NCBI RefSeq assembly: GCF_000760735.1
Contig: NZ_JMEX01000005.1
Span: 1,332,592-1,396,591, forward strand
Source: Rhodococcoides fascians A44A
GTDB lineage: Bacteria > Actinomycetota > Actinomycetes > Mycobacteriales > Mycobacteriaceae
Length of the DNA stretch: 64,000 nucleotides
Direction of reading: 5' to 3'
Below the pieces are notes generated by a model that was given only the letters and a program-made list of their open reading frames with translations, had not been told where the DNA came from and did not search any database. A program made the position numbers and the translations under genes. Shown here in pieces: positions 8,005 to 16,681 of this stretch. The first letter of the stretch is position 1, and every line of letters starts with the position of its first letter.

Positions 8005-9297
8005 ATGCAGTTCAGAGCCTTGGCTCGCACGGTCGGTGCACTCGGTGCGCTGACGGTCACCCTCCCCATCGATCTGATCGTCGTGGCGCTCGCGCTGCTC
8101 GATCAGCGTCGCGTGGCCGCCCCGACGTCGGGACGGACGGTCATGGTGAGCGGTGGAAAAATGACCAAGGCTCTGAGCTTGGCGCGTGCTTTCCACCGCG
8201 CGGGCCATCGTGTGGTCCTCGTCGAGTCGCCGAAGTATCGGTTCACCGGCCACCGGTTCTCGCGCGCGGTGGACGCGTTCCACTGTGTTCCCGAACCGAC
8301 GGACCCCGGGTATGCGCGCGCCCTGCGAGATGTGGTGCTTCGTGAGCAAGTCGACGTCTTCGTCCCGGTCGCGAGCCCTGCCTCCAGCGTGCCGGACGCC
8401 GATGCTGCGGCGCTGCTCGGCGATCTCTGCGAGGTGGTGCACGCCGACCCCGAGACTGTGCGCATGTTGGACGACAAGTCCACCTTCTCGGAGGCAGCCG
8501 CGTCTATGGGTCTGTCGGTGCCGGATTGGAGGCGCATCACGTCGGTCGACGACATCGCCTCGTTCGACTTTCCTCCCGGGCGCGAATACATCCTGAAACA
8601 GATCGCGTACAACCCCGTCGGCAGAATGGATTTGACGCGTCTGTCGAGCGCGACACCGCAGCGAAACATCGAATTCGCACGCACCCTGGACATCTCCGAG
8701 AGCAACGCGTGGATCCTGCAGGAATTCATCTCGGGACAGGAGTACTGCACCCACGGCACCGCCCGCGACGGGAATCTCACCGTGTACGCGTGCTGCACAT
8801 CATCCGCGTTCCAGGTGAATTACGAAATGGTCGACGTGCCCGACATCCGGTCCTGGGTCGAGACTTTCGTCGGCGAACTCGGTGTCACCGGGCAGCTGTC
8901 CTTCGATTTCATCCAGGCCGCGGACGGCCGGGTGTACGCGATCGAGTGCAACCCGCGCACGCACTCCGCGATCACGATGTTCTACGACCAGGACTTGCTG
9001 GCCCAGGGATATCTGGGACGAGTCGAGTCGGCAGTGCTTCCGACGCGCGAATCCAAGCCGACGTTCTGGACCTACCACGAGGTGTGGCGATTGCTGACCG
9101 AGCCAAATCGTCGGCACCGGCTTCGCATCATCGTGGAGGGGACAGACGCCATCTTCGCGCGGTGGGATCCACTCCCGTACTTGCTCGTTCACCACCTACA
9201 GATTCCGGTCCTGCTGGTGAAGAATGCAGTGTCCGGGCGCAGTTGGTCTCGAATCGACTTCAACATCGGAAAACTCGTCGAGCAGGGAGGAGACTGA
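8005..9297 (+). CDS. mysC: ATP-grasp ligase, mycosporine-glycine synthase
   Basis: Joins glycine to 4-deoxygadusol to give mycosporine-glycine. The 430-aa protein starts with a hydrophobic segment (LGALTVTLPIDLIVVALALL) that may anchor it to the membrane, also seen in cyanobacterial MysC. Then follow VMVSGGKMTKALSLARAFH, the ATP-grasp lid WILQEFISGQEYCTHGTARD and the metal-binding IECNPRTHSAITMFY. The C-terminal IDFNIGKLVEQGGD matches the family end. Only 6 nt separate it from mysB, and its TGA overlaps the mysD ATG by one base. Confidence 0.95.
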   Translation: MQFRALARTVGALGALTVTLPIDLIVVALALLDQRRVAAPTSGRTVMVSGGKMTKALSLARAFHRAGHRVVLVESPKYRFTGHRFSRAVDAFHCVPEPTDPGYARALRDVVLREQVDVFVPVASPASSVPDADAAALLGDLCEVVHADPETVRMLDDKSTFSEAAASMGLSVPDWRRITSVDDIASFDFPPGREYILKQIAYNPVGRMDLTRLSSATPQRNIEFARTLDISESNAWILQEFISGQEYCTHGTARDGNLTVYACCTSSAFQVNYEMVDVPDIRSWVETFVGELGVTGQLSFDFIQAADGRVYAIECNPRTHSAITMFYDQDLLAQGYLGRVESAVLPTRESKPTFWTYHEVWRLLTEPNRRHRLRIIVEGTDAIFARWDPLPYLLVHHLQIPVLLVKNAVSGRSWSRIDFNIGKLVEQGGD

Positions 9298-10322
9298 TGC
9301 CGACGACTGTGCTCGTACTGGCGGGCTCGCCCGTCGACCAGTTCCACGTCGATCTCTCCACGGTCTACGCTCAGGGTTTTCTGAACGCGATCGACGGTAA
9401 TCCCGACTACCGCGTTCACATCGCCGTCGTGACACCGGGCGGTCACTGGCAGATCGTCGATCGTCTCGACGCGCTGAATCAGGCCGAGGTGAGGACCGTC
9501 GGGCAAACAATGGAGTGGGTGAACACAGCAGGCATCGACGTCGTCGTTCCACAGATGTTCTGCCGACCCGGAATGACCAGCTACCGAGCGATGTTCGACT
9601 TGCTGTCCATCCCGGTTCTCGGCAATCGACCGGAGACAATGGCCATGACCGCGGACAAGGACGTCGCGCGAGCGATCGTGGAGGCGGCAGGCGTTGCGGT
9701 ACCGCGCGGTGAAGTCCTCCGATCGGCCGGAAGCACCACGGTGCCGTTCCCGGTGGTCGTCAAACCGGTGGACGCCGACAACTCGGTAGGTGTCGAGTTG
9801 GTCAGGGATGCCGGAGGTCTCGATGATGCCGTTCGTGCTGCGCTGGGTCACTCGGACGGTGCTCTGGTGGAAACGTACGTTCCGCTCGGCCGGGAGGTCC
9901 GCTGTGGAATCCTCTCTCGTGACGGTGAATTGATGTGTCTGCCGCTGGAGGAGTACGCAGTCGGTGAGTCGAACCCGATTCGAAGTTCCGCGGACAAGCT
10001 GAACCGCACCGACAAGGGTGACCTGTACCTGGTCGCCAAGGATTCGAGCAAGGCCTGGATCGTCGACGTCGACGACCCGATCACGGAAAAGGTATGGGCG
10101 GCTGCCCGTGTCGCCTATCGCGCTCTCGGTTGTCGACACTACGGATTGTTCGATTTCCGCATCGATCCCGACGGCAATCCCTGGTTTCTGGAAGCCGGGC
10201 TGTATTGCTCCTACTCGCCGGGCAGCGTCGTCGCGGTCATGGCTCGCGCGGCAGGGATCTCGGTGACCGAACTGTTCGCGCTGTCGCTGCGCGAACTCGA
10301 CAGAGAAAGGGTCCGATCGTGA
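9297..10322 (+). CDS. mysD: D-Ala-D-Ala-ligase-like enzyme for disubstituted MAAs
   Basis: An ATP-grasp ligase (341 aa) that in known clusters adds a second amino acid such as serine or threonine to mycosporine-glycine, giving shinorine- or porphyra-334-like imines. Visible elements are the N-terminal DGEL-type loop LVLAGSPVDQFHVDLSTVYA, the lysine strand FPVVVKPVDADNSVGVELV, and the C-terminal metal site FDFRIDPDGNPWFLEAGL followed by CSYSPGSVVAVMA. It is the non-NRPS route; no MysE-like NRPS is present. Overlaps both neighbours (1 nt and 4 nt). Confidence 0.9.
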   Translation: MPTTVLVLAGSPVDQFHVDLSTVYAQGFLNAIDGNPDYRVHIAVVTPGGHWQIVDRLDALNQAEVRTVGQTMEWVNTAGIDVVVPQMFCRPGMTSYRAMFDLLSIPVLGNRPETMAMTADKDVARAIVEAAGVAVPRGEVLRSAGSTTVPFPVVVKPVDADNSVGVELVRDAGGLDDAVRAALGHSDGALVETYVPLGREVRCGILSRDGELMCLPLEEYAVGESNPIRSSADKLNRTDKGDLYLVAKDSSKAWIVDVDDPITEKVWAAARVAYRALGCRHYGLFDFRIDPDGNPWFLEAGLYCSYSPGSVVAVMARAAGISVTELFALSLRELDRERVRS

Positions 10323-11092
10323 ACAGTGAAGTTCTGCACCCTCTGGGAGTGCGCGTCACCGACGTTGCGGTCGGCCCACTCGGCCCCCCGGACGTCGAGG
10401 CTCTACGGCACCTGCTCGCCGAGCACGGCGCCGTCGTACTGCCGGGCCAACATGTCGGGAACGACGAATTCGCGGCCTTCCTCGAAAGCCTCGGGGACTT
10501 GATGTTCACCGAAGGCGAGACGCCCGTCGAGGGATACCCGGACCTCAATGTCATCACCAACGTCGGGCGAACAACCCCGCCGAAATCGACCTTTCACGTC
10601 GACACCACCTACATCCCCGTCCCACCGGCGTACACCGCTCTTCGAGCGGTCGAAGTACCGAGGGACGGTGGACAGACACTGTTCAGCAACCAGTATCGCG
10701 CCTACGACACACTCACCGCCGAGGACAAGAAACTCGTCGAACACGCGACCGTCACCCACACCGTCACCGGACTCGACGGCATCGAAGGATCCGCCGAGCA
10801 TCCACTGGTTCTCGAGCACCCGGTGACAGGTCGCACAGCGCTGTACCTCACCGCTCCCACGCGTTGTACTGCCGTGTCCGGGTCGACGGCCGACGAAGCG
10901 TCGCACCTCATCAGGCGCCTCGTCGACCACTCGACCCGTGAGGACAACGTCCTGCGCCATTCCTGGTCCCCTGACGACGTCGTCATCTGGGACAACCGAT
11001 GCGTCATGCACAAAGCCGATCACACCGGCGTCGTCGGGAACCGGGTCATGCACCGCGGCATGGCCGGCGATCGTCTGGCACGCGCGCGCTGA
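10319..11092 (+). CDS. TauD/TfdA-type Fe(II)/2-oxoglutarate dioxygenase, last gene of MAA operon
   Basis: A 257-aa dioxygenase with the facial triad His93-x-Asp95 (STFHVDTTY) and distal His231 (WDNRCVMHKAD), plus Arg246 at the spacing expected for 2-oxoglutarate binding. It begins at GTG 10319 and overlaps mysD by 4 nt (GTGA), so it is translationally coupled to it. Known tailoring oxygenases of MAA clusters (MysH) are phytanoyl-CoA-dioxygenase-like; this one is of another subfamily. Oxidation or decarboxylation of an MAA amino-acid side chain is my inference. Confidence 0.85.
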   Translation: MNSEVLHPLGVRVTDVAVGPLGPPDVEALRHLLAEHGAVVLPGQHVGNDEFAAFLESLGDLMFTEGETPVEGYPDLNVITNVGRTTPPKSTFHVDTTYIPVPPAYTALRAVEVPRDGGQTLFSNQYRAYDTLTAEDKKLVEHATVTHTVTGLDGIEGSAEHPLVLEHPVTGRTALYLTAPTRCTAVSGSTADEASHLIRRLVDHSTREDNVLRHSWSPDDVVIWDNRCVMHKADHTGVVGNRVMHRGMAGDRLARAR

Positions 11093-11196
11093 TCCAAGCA
11101 ACACGAGCACTTCCTCGTTCACCGATGAGTTCTGCCGTCGGTGCCGGTCGGTACCAGCACGGGACAAGTGGCTGCACGCTGTAGGGAGTGAACGAA

Positions 11197-11850
11197 ATGG
11201 GTGACGTGAAGAGGATCGAACAGGAGCTTCGTGCACTGTCGAGTCCGGACCAGGTGGATCTGATTGCCCGTCGTGTCGATCGGAACCAGATCATCGGGGT
11301 TCGCATGGGATCGGTCTTCGGTCTGGCGAAGGCGAACTGGCGGCTGGACTTGGGCACGGTCCGAGAACTCGTGCAGTCCAACTGGTTCGAGGTTCGCATG
11401 GTCGGGGTCAGCATTCTCGACGCACGTGCACGGAAAGGCAGTGCGGCCGATACCGAGCGGACGGAATTGTACGAGCTGTACCTGGACGAGCATGCGCAGA
11501 TCGATACATGGGATCTGGTGGATCGAGCTGCGCCGCGCGTGGTCGGACAGTATCTGCTCGACAGGCCGAAGGCGCCTCTGTACGTCCTCGCCGACTCGGC
11601 CAACCTGTGGGAACGGCGAACGTCGATCGTCGCCTGTTACTGGCTGATCCGAAACGGCGAACTCGACGATCCATTGCGCATTCTGGAAGCCCTGATCGAC
11701 GACCCGGAAGTGTTCGTCCACACCGCGCTCGGAACTGCGTTGCGGGAAGTGAAGCGCGCAGACCCGGCAAGGGCGGACGAGTTCCATCGGGCGCTCGGCA
11801 GCCGCCTGCACCCGGCCGCTCGACGTGCGATGAAGGTCGGCCGCACATGA
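11197..11850 (+). CDS. AlkD-like DNA alkylation repair protein
   Basis: A 217-aa all-helical HEAT-like protein resembling the AlkD family of DNA glycosylases, which excise N3- and N7-alkylated bases. Visible features are repeated two-helix units such as WFEVRMVGVSILDARAR, LWERRTSIVACYWLIRNG and EVFVHTALGTALREV. The Trp-Glu-Arg-Arg in the second unit fits the family core. ATG 11197 is chosen since AGGGAG (11183-11188) is well spaced; a GTG at 11188 overlaps that site. It follows the MAA operon by 104 nt; joint transcription is possible but unproven. Confidence 0.8.
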   Translation: MGDVKRIEQELRALSSPDQVDLIARRVDRNQIIGVRMGSVFGLAKANWRLDLGTVRELVQSNWFEVRMVGVSILDARARKGSAADTERTELYELYLDEHAQIDTWDLVDRAAPRVVGQYLLDRPKAPLYVLADSANLWERRTSIVACYWLIRNGELDDPLRILEALIDDPEVFVHTALGTALREVKRADPARADEFHRALGSRLHPAARRAMKVGRT

Positions 11851-11895
11851 GCTGTCCGTCGGCGTTGTGTTCTCGGCACGAGGTCAGGGCGTGGA

Positions 11896-12816
11896 TCAGT
11901 TCGTGACGAAGTCCCCGAGTACGGGTAACCGTGACGCCGACCGGTTTGCCAACGTAGGCACGCACCCGAGAAGTCCCTTCGTGTAGGGGTGGGTAGCGCC
12001 CGAGACGATGGTGGTCGACGGTTTCTGCTCGACGAGCTCTCCTCGGTACATCACGAGCATCGTGTCGGAGAATTCCAAGCAGAGTTTGATGTCGTGGCTG
12101 ACGACCAGGAGCGCTGTTCCCTCCTCGCGCGTGAGATCCTGCAACAACTCCATCGTTCCGCGCGCAAGTGACGCGTCGAGCGCGCTGGTTGGTTCGTCGG
12201 CGATCAGGAGCCTGGGTGACCCGCACAGCGCCAGCGCCGTCATGACCCGCTGCCTCATTCCTCCGGACAGCTCGTAGGGACGACTGCGCATCACTCGGCC
12301 GACGTCGTGCAGACCGACCTTGTCGAGCCAATGCGCGGTGACATCTGCACGTGCGCGACGACCGGTGACACCTGCCCCGGCGAGAACGTGGCTGAACTGG
12401 CCGCCGATGGTCCACACAGGATCGAGAGCGGTCATCGCATCCTGGAACACCATGGCGATACCGTCGGTCCGGCTCGGAACGCTGCGCCTCGTACTCGGCT
12501 GTTGCGGCACACCCTCGAATTCGAGGGTGTCCGACACGACGGACGCGCCACTCGATGCGCCGATCAGCCCGGCGATCGTCATGGCCAGTGTCGACTTCCC
12601 CGAACCCGACTCGCCGACCAGGGCAACCCGCTCACCGGGAGCGATGTCGAACGAGACGTCCTTCACCGCGGCGACGGCCGACGTCCCCGTGCCGTATGTC
12701 ACAGAAAGATTCTTGATGCTGAGTACAGAATTGCTCGACGTGGACGTGTCAACCGCGTCGATTACTCGGTCCTGCACCGTGTTCGAGGAAATCGAGCGTT
12801 CCGCTGTTGTCGTCAT
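11896..12816 (-). CDS. Peptide/opine-type ABC transporter ATPase (DppD-like)
   Basis: A 306-aa ATP-binding subunit with Walker A (GESGSGKST), Q loop (VFQDAMTALDP), signature (LSGGMRQR), Walker B (RLLIADEP) and switch His (VVSHD). The C-terminal tail THPYTKGLLGCVPTLANR is typical of oligopeptide/nickel-type OppD/DppD proteins. The matching DppB, DppC, binding protein and DppF lie 12 kb away (24950-29531) and lack a DppD, so this gene likely completes that transporter. It is divergent from the GntR/UTRA gene across a region with half-sites like those before the main operon. Confidence 0.92.
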   Translation of the reverse strand: MTTTAERSISSNTVQDRVIDAVDTSTSSNSVLSIKNLSVTYGTGTSAVAAVKDVSFDIAPGERVALVGESGSGKSTLAMTIAGLIGASSGASVVSDTLEFEGVPQQPSTRRSVPSRTDGIAMVFQDAMTALDPVWTIGGQFSHVLAGAGVTGRRARADVTAHWLDKVGLHDVGRVMRSRPYELSGGMRQRVMTALALCGSPRLLIADEPTSALDASLARGTMELLQDLTREEGTALLVVSHDIKLCLEFSDTMLVMYRGELVEQKPSTTIVSGATHPYTKGLLGCVPTLANRSASRLPVLGDFVTN

Positions 12817-13117
12817 TCATGCTCCCACCGAGGCGTCCGAAGAGGTCGATTACGTCGGTAATGCTTCATCAGGGGTGTTTCCCAGACCGATCCCGTTGGT
12901 AAACAACGTATTACGCGGACCGAATCGGTCGCTTGATGCTGTGCTGACCTGGGAAATCGCACATACTCGTGCGTTCATGTGCCGCTGGATGACCAGCGGC
13001 ACTGCGGCCCCATTCCGATAGACTCGTCGAACCGGTTGATCTCATCGTCGCGGCCAACCCGTCTCCCTGTCGTTCGATTCTGCGTGCGAACGTTTATCAC
13101 CGAAAGGCCTCGACAGC
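12817..13117. promoter_or_regulatory. Divergent ATPase/GntR promoter region with degenerate GTAA-N8-TTAC site
   Basis: This 301-bp gap holds no gene I can support. At 12897-12916 it reads TGGTAA-acaacgta-TTACGC, the spacing and core of the two perfect sites at 29618-29639 and 29747-29768 but with the left arm degenerate. A second small inverted repeat, ATTAC-gtcg-GTAAT, lies at 12849-12862. Both precede the ATPase gene on the minus strand. Binding by the neighbouring GntR protein is inferred. Confidence 0.5.
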
Positions 13118-13969
13118 ATGACCCGTCCCTTTTTCGACAACGAGTTCGGCATCGTCGCAGCGCATCGCCGTCGCCAGGCGGACGAGCAGCGCGCACGGTA
13201 TCTGCGTGCCCAAGCTGCACGTCAGGAGAAGTTCGTCACGTCGCCGCGCCGCGTCTACGAGCTGATTCGTTCAGGAATTCGTCGCGGAACGATGCCGCAC
13301 GACGAGACCCTGTCGGAGCAGCATTTGATCGACACGCTCGGGGCGACCCGAAACGCGGTGCGCAAGGCATTGCAGATGCTGGCCGACGATGGTGTGGTGC
13401 TCCGTGCCCGTCGAGCTGGGACGTCTGTCGCTCACGACATCGTTGCGGTCCGCGATGGAGAGGTCGGCCCGCGTGCCTGGGCTGGAATGCCGGACGAAGG
13501 CCGACTGACCGTGGATACACTCGAATGCCGCAGGATTGCCGCGCCTGCGGTACTGCAGAACTTCATCGGCACCGAGGTGGACACTGTGGTGTTGCTCGAG
13601 CAGGTGGGGCGGATGGGGGGCAACCCGTTGTATCTCCGCGTTGGATACTGCATCACCGATTTCGAGATCGAAGAATTCATCACCCGTATCGAGAGCAACC
13701 ATTCCGAGTACCCGCCGATAGCTGTGGCGCACAATCGGATCTTCGGCACCGTCTACGGCGGCAGCAGTTCGGTTGTGGAGGCGATCTCATGCCAGGAACG
13801 TGCGGCGGAGCTGCTGGACATGCAGGTCGGTGCGCCGGTGCTGTTGCGGGAACTGATCACCAGAGACTCCGAGGGACGCCCGGCAGAGCTGAGCTTCACA
13901 CACTTTCGTGCCGATCGCGTGGCGATAATCGGATCCGCCGACCAACACGTAATGTCTCCGCACCTGTGA
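13118..13969 (+). CDS. GntR-family regulator with UTRA ligand domain
   Basis: A 283-aa HutC-type regulator. An Arg/Gln/Ala-rich helical leader (about 1-40) precedes the winged helix (VYELIRSGIRRGTMPHDETL then TRNAVRKALQMLADDGVV, about 45-100). The UTRA domain (about 115-275) contains LLEQVGRMGGNPLYLRVGYC and AAELLDMQVGAPVLLRELI. The long basic leader is unusual for the family. It flanks the monooxygenase island and is divergent from the lone ABC ATPase gene, so it is the best candidate regulator of the island. Confidence 0.9.
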   Translation: MTRPFFDNEFGIVAAHRRRQADEQRARYLRAQAARQEKFVTSPRRVYELIRSGIRRGTMPHDETLSEQHLIDTLGATRNAVRKALQMLADDGVVLRARRAGTSVAHDIVAVRDGEVGPRAWAGMPDEGRLTVDTLECRRIAAPAVLQNFIGTEVDTVVLLEQVGRMGGNPLYLRVGYCITDFEIEEFITRIESNHSEYPPIAVAHNRIFGTVYGGSSSVVEAISCQERAAELLDMQVGAPVLLRELITRDSEGRPAELSFTHFRADRVAIIGSADQHVMSPHL

Positions 13970-13972
13970 TCG

Positions 13973-14012
13973 ACAGCAACGGAGCCGGCACTGGTGCCGG
14001 CTCCGTTGCTGT
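13973..14012. terminator. Bidirectional hairpin terminator
   Basis: Perfect 19-nt arms ACAGCAACGGAGCCGGCAC (13973-13991) and its complement (13994-14012) enclose 2 nt. It lies between the convergent GntR gene (ends 13969) and the last monooxygenase gene (ends 14043). There is no clear T run. Confidence 0.75.
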
Positions 14013-14042
14013 CCAGTAGGACAGCGGCTTTCGAAACGTGGG

Positions 14043-15371
14043 TCAGAAGTCCAGCAGGTTGCTTCGGAAGTGCCTGTGCGCGTAGCCGTCACGCACCAAT
14101 CCTCGACGCCGCAGCGCTGGCACGAGCCCGTCGGTGACCTCGGTGTAGTAACGCCGACCGAGCCTTCCGGTCATCAGGAAACCGTCACCCCCGACAGCGT
14201 CGATCACCTCTTCCATTCGTTCGGCCACTGTCTCCGGAGTTCCGACCAGGGGGACCGACGTGATCGACCACGTCGCCGCGAGTTGCCGGAGCGTCTTCTC
14301 GGAGCCGTCCTCGTTGAACTTGCTGCCTCCGGATCCGGCGAGAAAATCCGCCAACGTGGTGCGGTGACCGTTGGTGGACAACGGCGGCGGGGGAGCGTCG
14401 ATGTCCATGGTCGACAGATCGTTGCCCGTCACAGCCGACAGGTGCGCCAATGCCGCGTGCACTCGGCCGTCGGTCGCTTCCCTGGACCGAGCATCGAGCT
14501 CGGCTGCCTCGGCATCGGTTTCACCCAGGACCGGAGAAACGATGTACATGATCTTGATCGAGTCGGGATCGCGACCGGCGTCGGATGCCATCGTTCGTAC
14601 GTCGTCGCGGTAGGCCTTCATCGCCTCGATGCCTTGAGCCTGACAGATGATGGTGTCCGCGTTGCGTGCCGCGAACGCGCGTCCACGGGGTGAACCGCCT
14701 GCCTGGCATATCACCGGACGCCCCTGCGGCATCGGGAGCGTGTTCAGCGGCCCCCGCGTGCGATGAAACTTTCCGACGTAGTTCGCATCGTGGACCTTGG
14801 TGTGGTCCGCGTACGTACCCGACTCGCGGTCCAGTACCACCGCGTCCGGTTCCCACGACTTCCACAACGCGTCGACTGCTTCGACGAACTCCTCCGCGCG
14901 CTCGTATCGTTCGTCGTGCGGTGGCAGGGCGTCCATTCCGAAGTTCTGCGCAGCGCGATCCTCGCTGGAGGTCACCACGTTCCACCCGACTCGTCCGTGC
15001 GACATGTGATCCAGCGTCGAGACGGTGCGCGCGAGCAGATACGGGGGATAGAAACTTGTCGACATCGTCGCGACGATCCCGAGCCGGGAGGTCGCGGCTG
15101 CGAGCATCGGAACGAGGGCTACCGGATCGTGTTTGGGCGCGTACTGAGCCTTGGCGAGGTCGAACTCGGTTGTCCCACCGTAGATGTCGGACACCATCGA
15201 TGAGTCCTCAAGCATCAGGTAATCGAAGCCCGCGCGTTCGAGAGCCCGCGCCATCTCCACATGCAAGCGTCCGTCCGCCCAGGAATCGGCGTCGGACCCG
15301 GTCCAATGCGATGTCCACACCGGAGGACGGAAGCTGGTGAACCAACCGAGGTGCATCCGCGGCGTGCTCAT
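14043..15371 (-). CDS. LLM-class flavin-dependent monooxygenase (paralog 1)
   Basis: A 442-aa member of the NtaA/SnaA/DszA family: two-component TIM-barrel monooxygenases that take FMNH2 from a separate reductase. Family phrases are MHLGWFTSFRPPVW, ERAGFDYLMLEDSSMVSD, TSFYPPYLLARTVSTLDH, GRVGWNVVTSSEDRAAQNFG and VICQAGGSPRGRAFAARNAD. A Gly/Asp/Glu-rich insert (AGSGGSKFNEDGSEKT) is specific to this copy. It is the last gene of the long minus-strand unit, overlapping the next paralog by 4 nt. Substrate unknown. Confidence 0.93.
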   Translation of the reverse strand: MSTPRMHLGWFTSFRPPVWTSHWTGSDADSWADGRLHVEMARALERAGFDYLMLEDSSMVSDIYGGTTEFDLAKAQYAPKHDPVALVPMLAAATSRLGIVATMSTSFYPPYLLARTVSTLDHMSHGRVGWNVVTSSEDRAAQNFGMDALPPHDERYERAEEFVEAVDALWKSWEPDAVVLDRESGTYADHTKVHDANYVGKFHRTRGPLNTLPMPQGRPVICQAGGSPRGRAFAARNADTIICQAQGIEAMKAYRDDVRTMASDAGRDPDSIKIMYIVSPVLGETDAEAAELDARSREATDGRVHAALAHLSAVTGNDLSTMDIDAPPPPLSTNGHRTTLADFLAGSGGSKFNEDGSEKTLRQLAATWSITSVPLVGTPETVAERMEEVIDAVGGDGFLMTGRLGRRYYTEVTDGLVPALRRRGLVRDGYAHRHFRSNLLDF

Positions 15372-16681
15372 CGCGCACCTGCCAGGTGCTCACGGAGGCT
15401 CTGGCCTCGGAACCCGGTGCCCGCGACGCCGCGGCGACGAAGCTCTGGCATCAATCCGTCGCACACGTCGTCGACGTATCGCCGGTTCAGCACACCGCCA
15501 CCACCGCCGAAGAACAGGAACCCGTCACCACCGACCTCCTCGATGACGCTTTCCATTTCGTCGGCTACCGATGCAGGCGTCCCGACGAGCCTGAGCGACT
15601 CTGTTCGTTCTGCCGCGACAGTCTCGCGGATGGTCCGTCCTGCCGCCCAGGTACGTAGATTCTCCAAGATGCTGGTGCTCCCCTCGGTGTGCAGATCGTC
15701 CGGAATCGGCTGGTCGACGTCGAACTGAGAGAAGTCGATGTCGCCGGACAGCATGATCAGACGCCGCGCAATCGCGGCGTCGGTGGGCTCGTAGTAACGC
15801 TCCGCGCGACGGCGTGCGTCCTTCTCGGTCTCGCCCAGGATGGGCGTCACCATGTACAGAACCTTGACATCGTCCGGATTTCGGCCGAAACCAGCTGCGC
15901 GCGAGCGAATCGTGTCTCGATACGTACGCATCGCAGCGCGGCCCTTCGGCGCGGACACCACGAGATCGGCGACACGGGCAGCCAGATCGATGCCCGACGG
16001 GGACGCTCCCGCCTGACAGATGACGGGTTTGCCCTGAGGACTCGGCAGTGTGTTCAGCGGACCGCGAACCTTGAAGTGCTTACCGGCGTGGTCGATGGTG
16101 CGAACTTTGGTGTGATCGACGTAGGACTCCAAGCCAGGGTGAATCGGCGACGTGGCGTCGCCGTCCCAGGACGCCCACAGGGCGTTGGCCACGTCGACGA
16201 ATTCCTCGGCGATCTCGTATCGTTCGTCGTGGCCAGGGAGGGTGTCGTGGCCGAAGTTCTGAGCCGCTCGGTCGCCGGTCGAGGTGACGATATTCCAGCC
16301 GATTCGGCCGTGACTGAGGTGATCGAGGGTGGAGAGCAACCGTGTCAGCAGAAATGGGGGATAGAAGCTCGTCGATGCGGTGACGACGATGCCGATGTCG
16401 TCGGTCTCGTACGCGAGTCTCGATGCCAGAGCCATCGGATCATGCTTGGGTGCCCTCGGTGTCCACTTGAGTTCGGATTCGAACGTGCCCCCGTAGATGT
16501 CGGTGAGCGCGGTCGAGTCCTCGAGCATCACGAAGTCGATTCCCGCTCGCTCGAACTTCCGCACGATGTCGACAGCGAAAGATCCGTCTGCCCAGTCCGT
16601 TCCGCCGGTTCCTGCCCACGGGCCCGTCCAGTCCGGGACGAGATAGTTGGTGAACCAGCCGAGGGTGAACGGTGTTGACAT
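15368..16681 (-). CDS. LLM-class flavin-dependent monooxygenase (paralog 2)
   Basis: 437 aa, same NtaA/SnaA/DszA family but the most divergent copy: ERAGIDFVMLEDSTALTD, GRIGWNIVTSTGDRAAQNFG and VICQAGASPSGIDLAARVAD replace the commoner forms, the FMN-site flank reads FLFFGGGGGVLNRRYV, and the C terminus ends in LAGAR instead of LLxF. It starts at ATG 16681 after GAGGAG. The MFS gene upstream runs 154 nt into it in another frame, which is unusual in this otherwise tidy operon. Confidence 0.92.
   Translation of the reverse strand: MSTPFTLGWFTNYLVPDWTGPWAGTGGTDWADGSFAVDIVRKFERAGIDFVMLEDSTALTDIYGGTFESELKWTPRAPKHDPMALASRLAYETDDIGIVVTASTSFYPPFLLTRLLSTLDHLSHGRIGWNIVTSTGDRAAQNFGHDTLPGHDERYEIAEEFVDVANALWASWDGDATSPIHPGLESYVDHTKVRTIDHAGKHFKVRGPLNTLPSPQGKPVICQAGASPSGIDLAARVADLVVSAPKGRAAMRTYRDTIRSRAAGFGRNPDDVKVLYMVTPILGETEKDARRRAERYYEPTDAAIARRLIMLSGDIDFSQFDVDQPIPDDLHTEGSTSILENLRTWAAGRTIRETVAAERTESLRLVGTPASVADEMESVIEEVGGDGFLFFGGGGGVLNRRYVDDVCDGLMPELRRRGVAGTGFRGQSLREHLAGAR

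Noticed and set aside
8526-10322. A 598-residue extended MysD
   Set aside because: The extension is an out-of-frame reading of mysC; TGATG at 9295-9299 gives the normal start.
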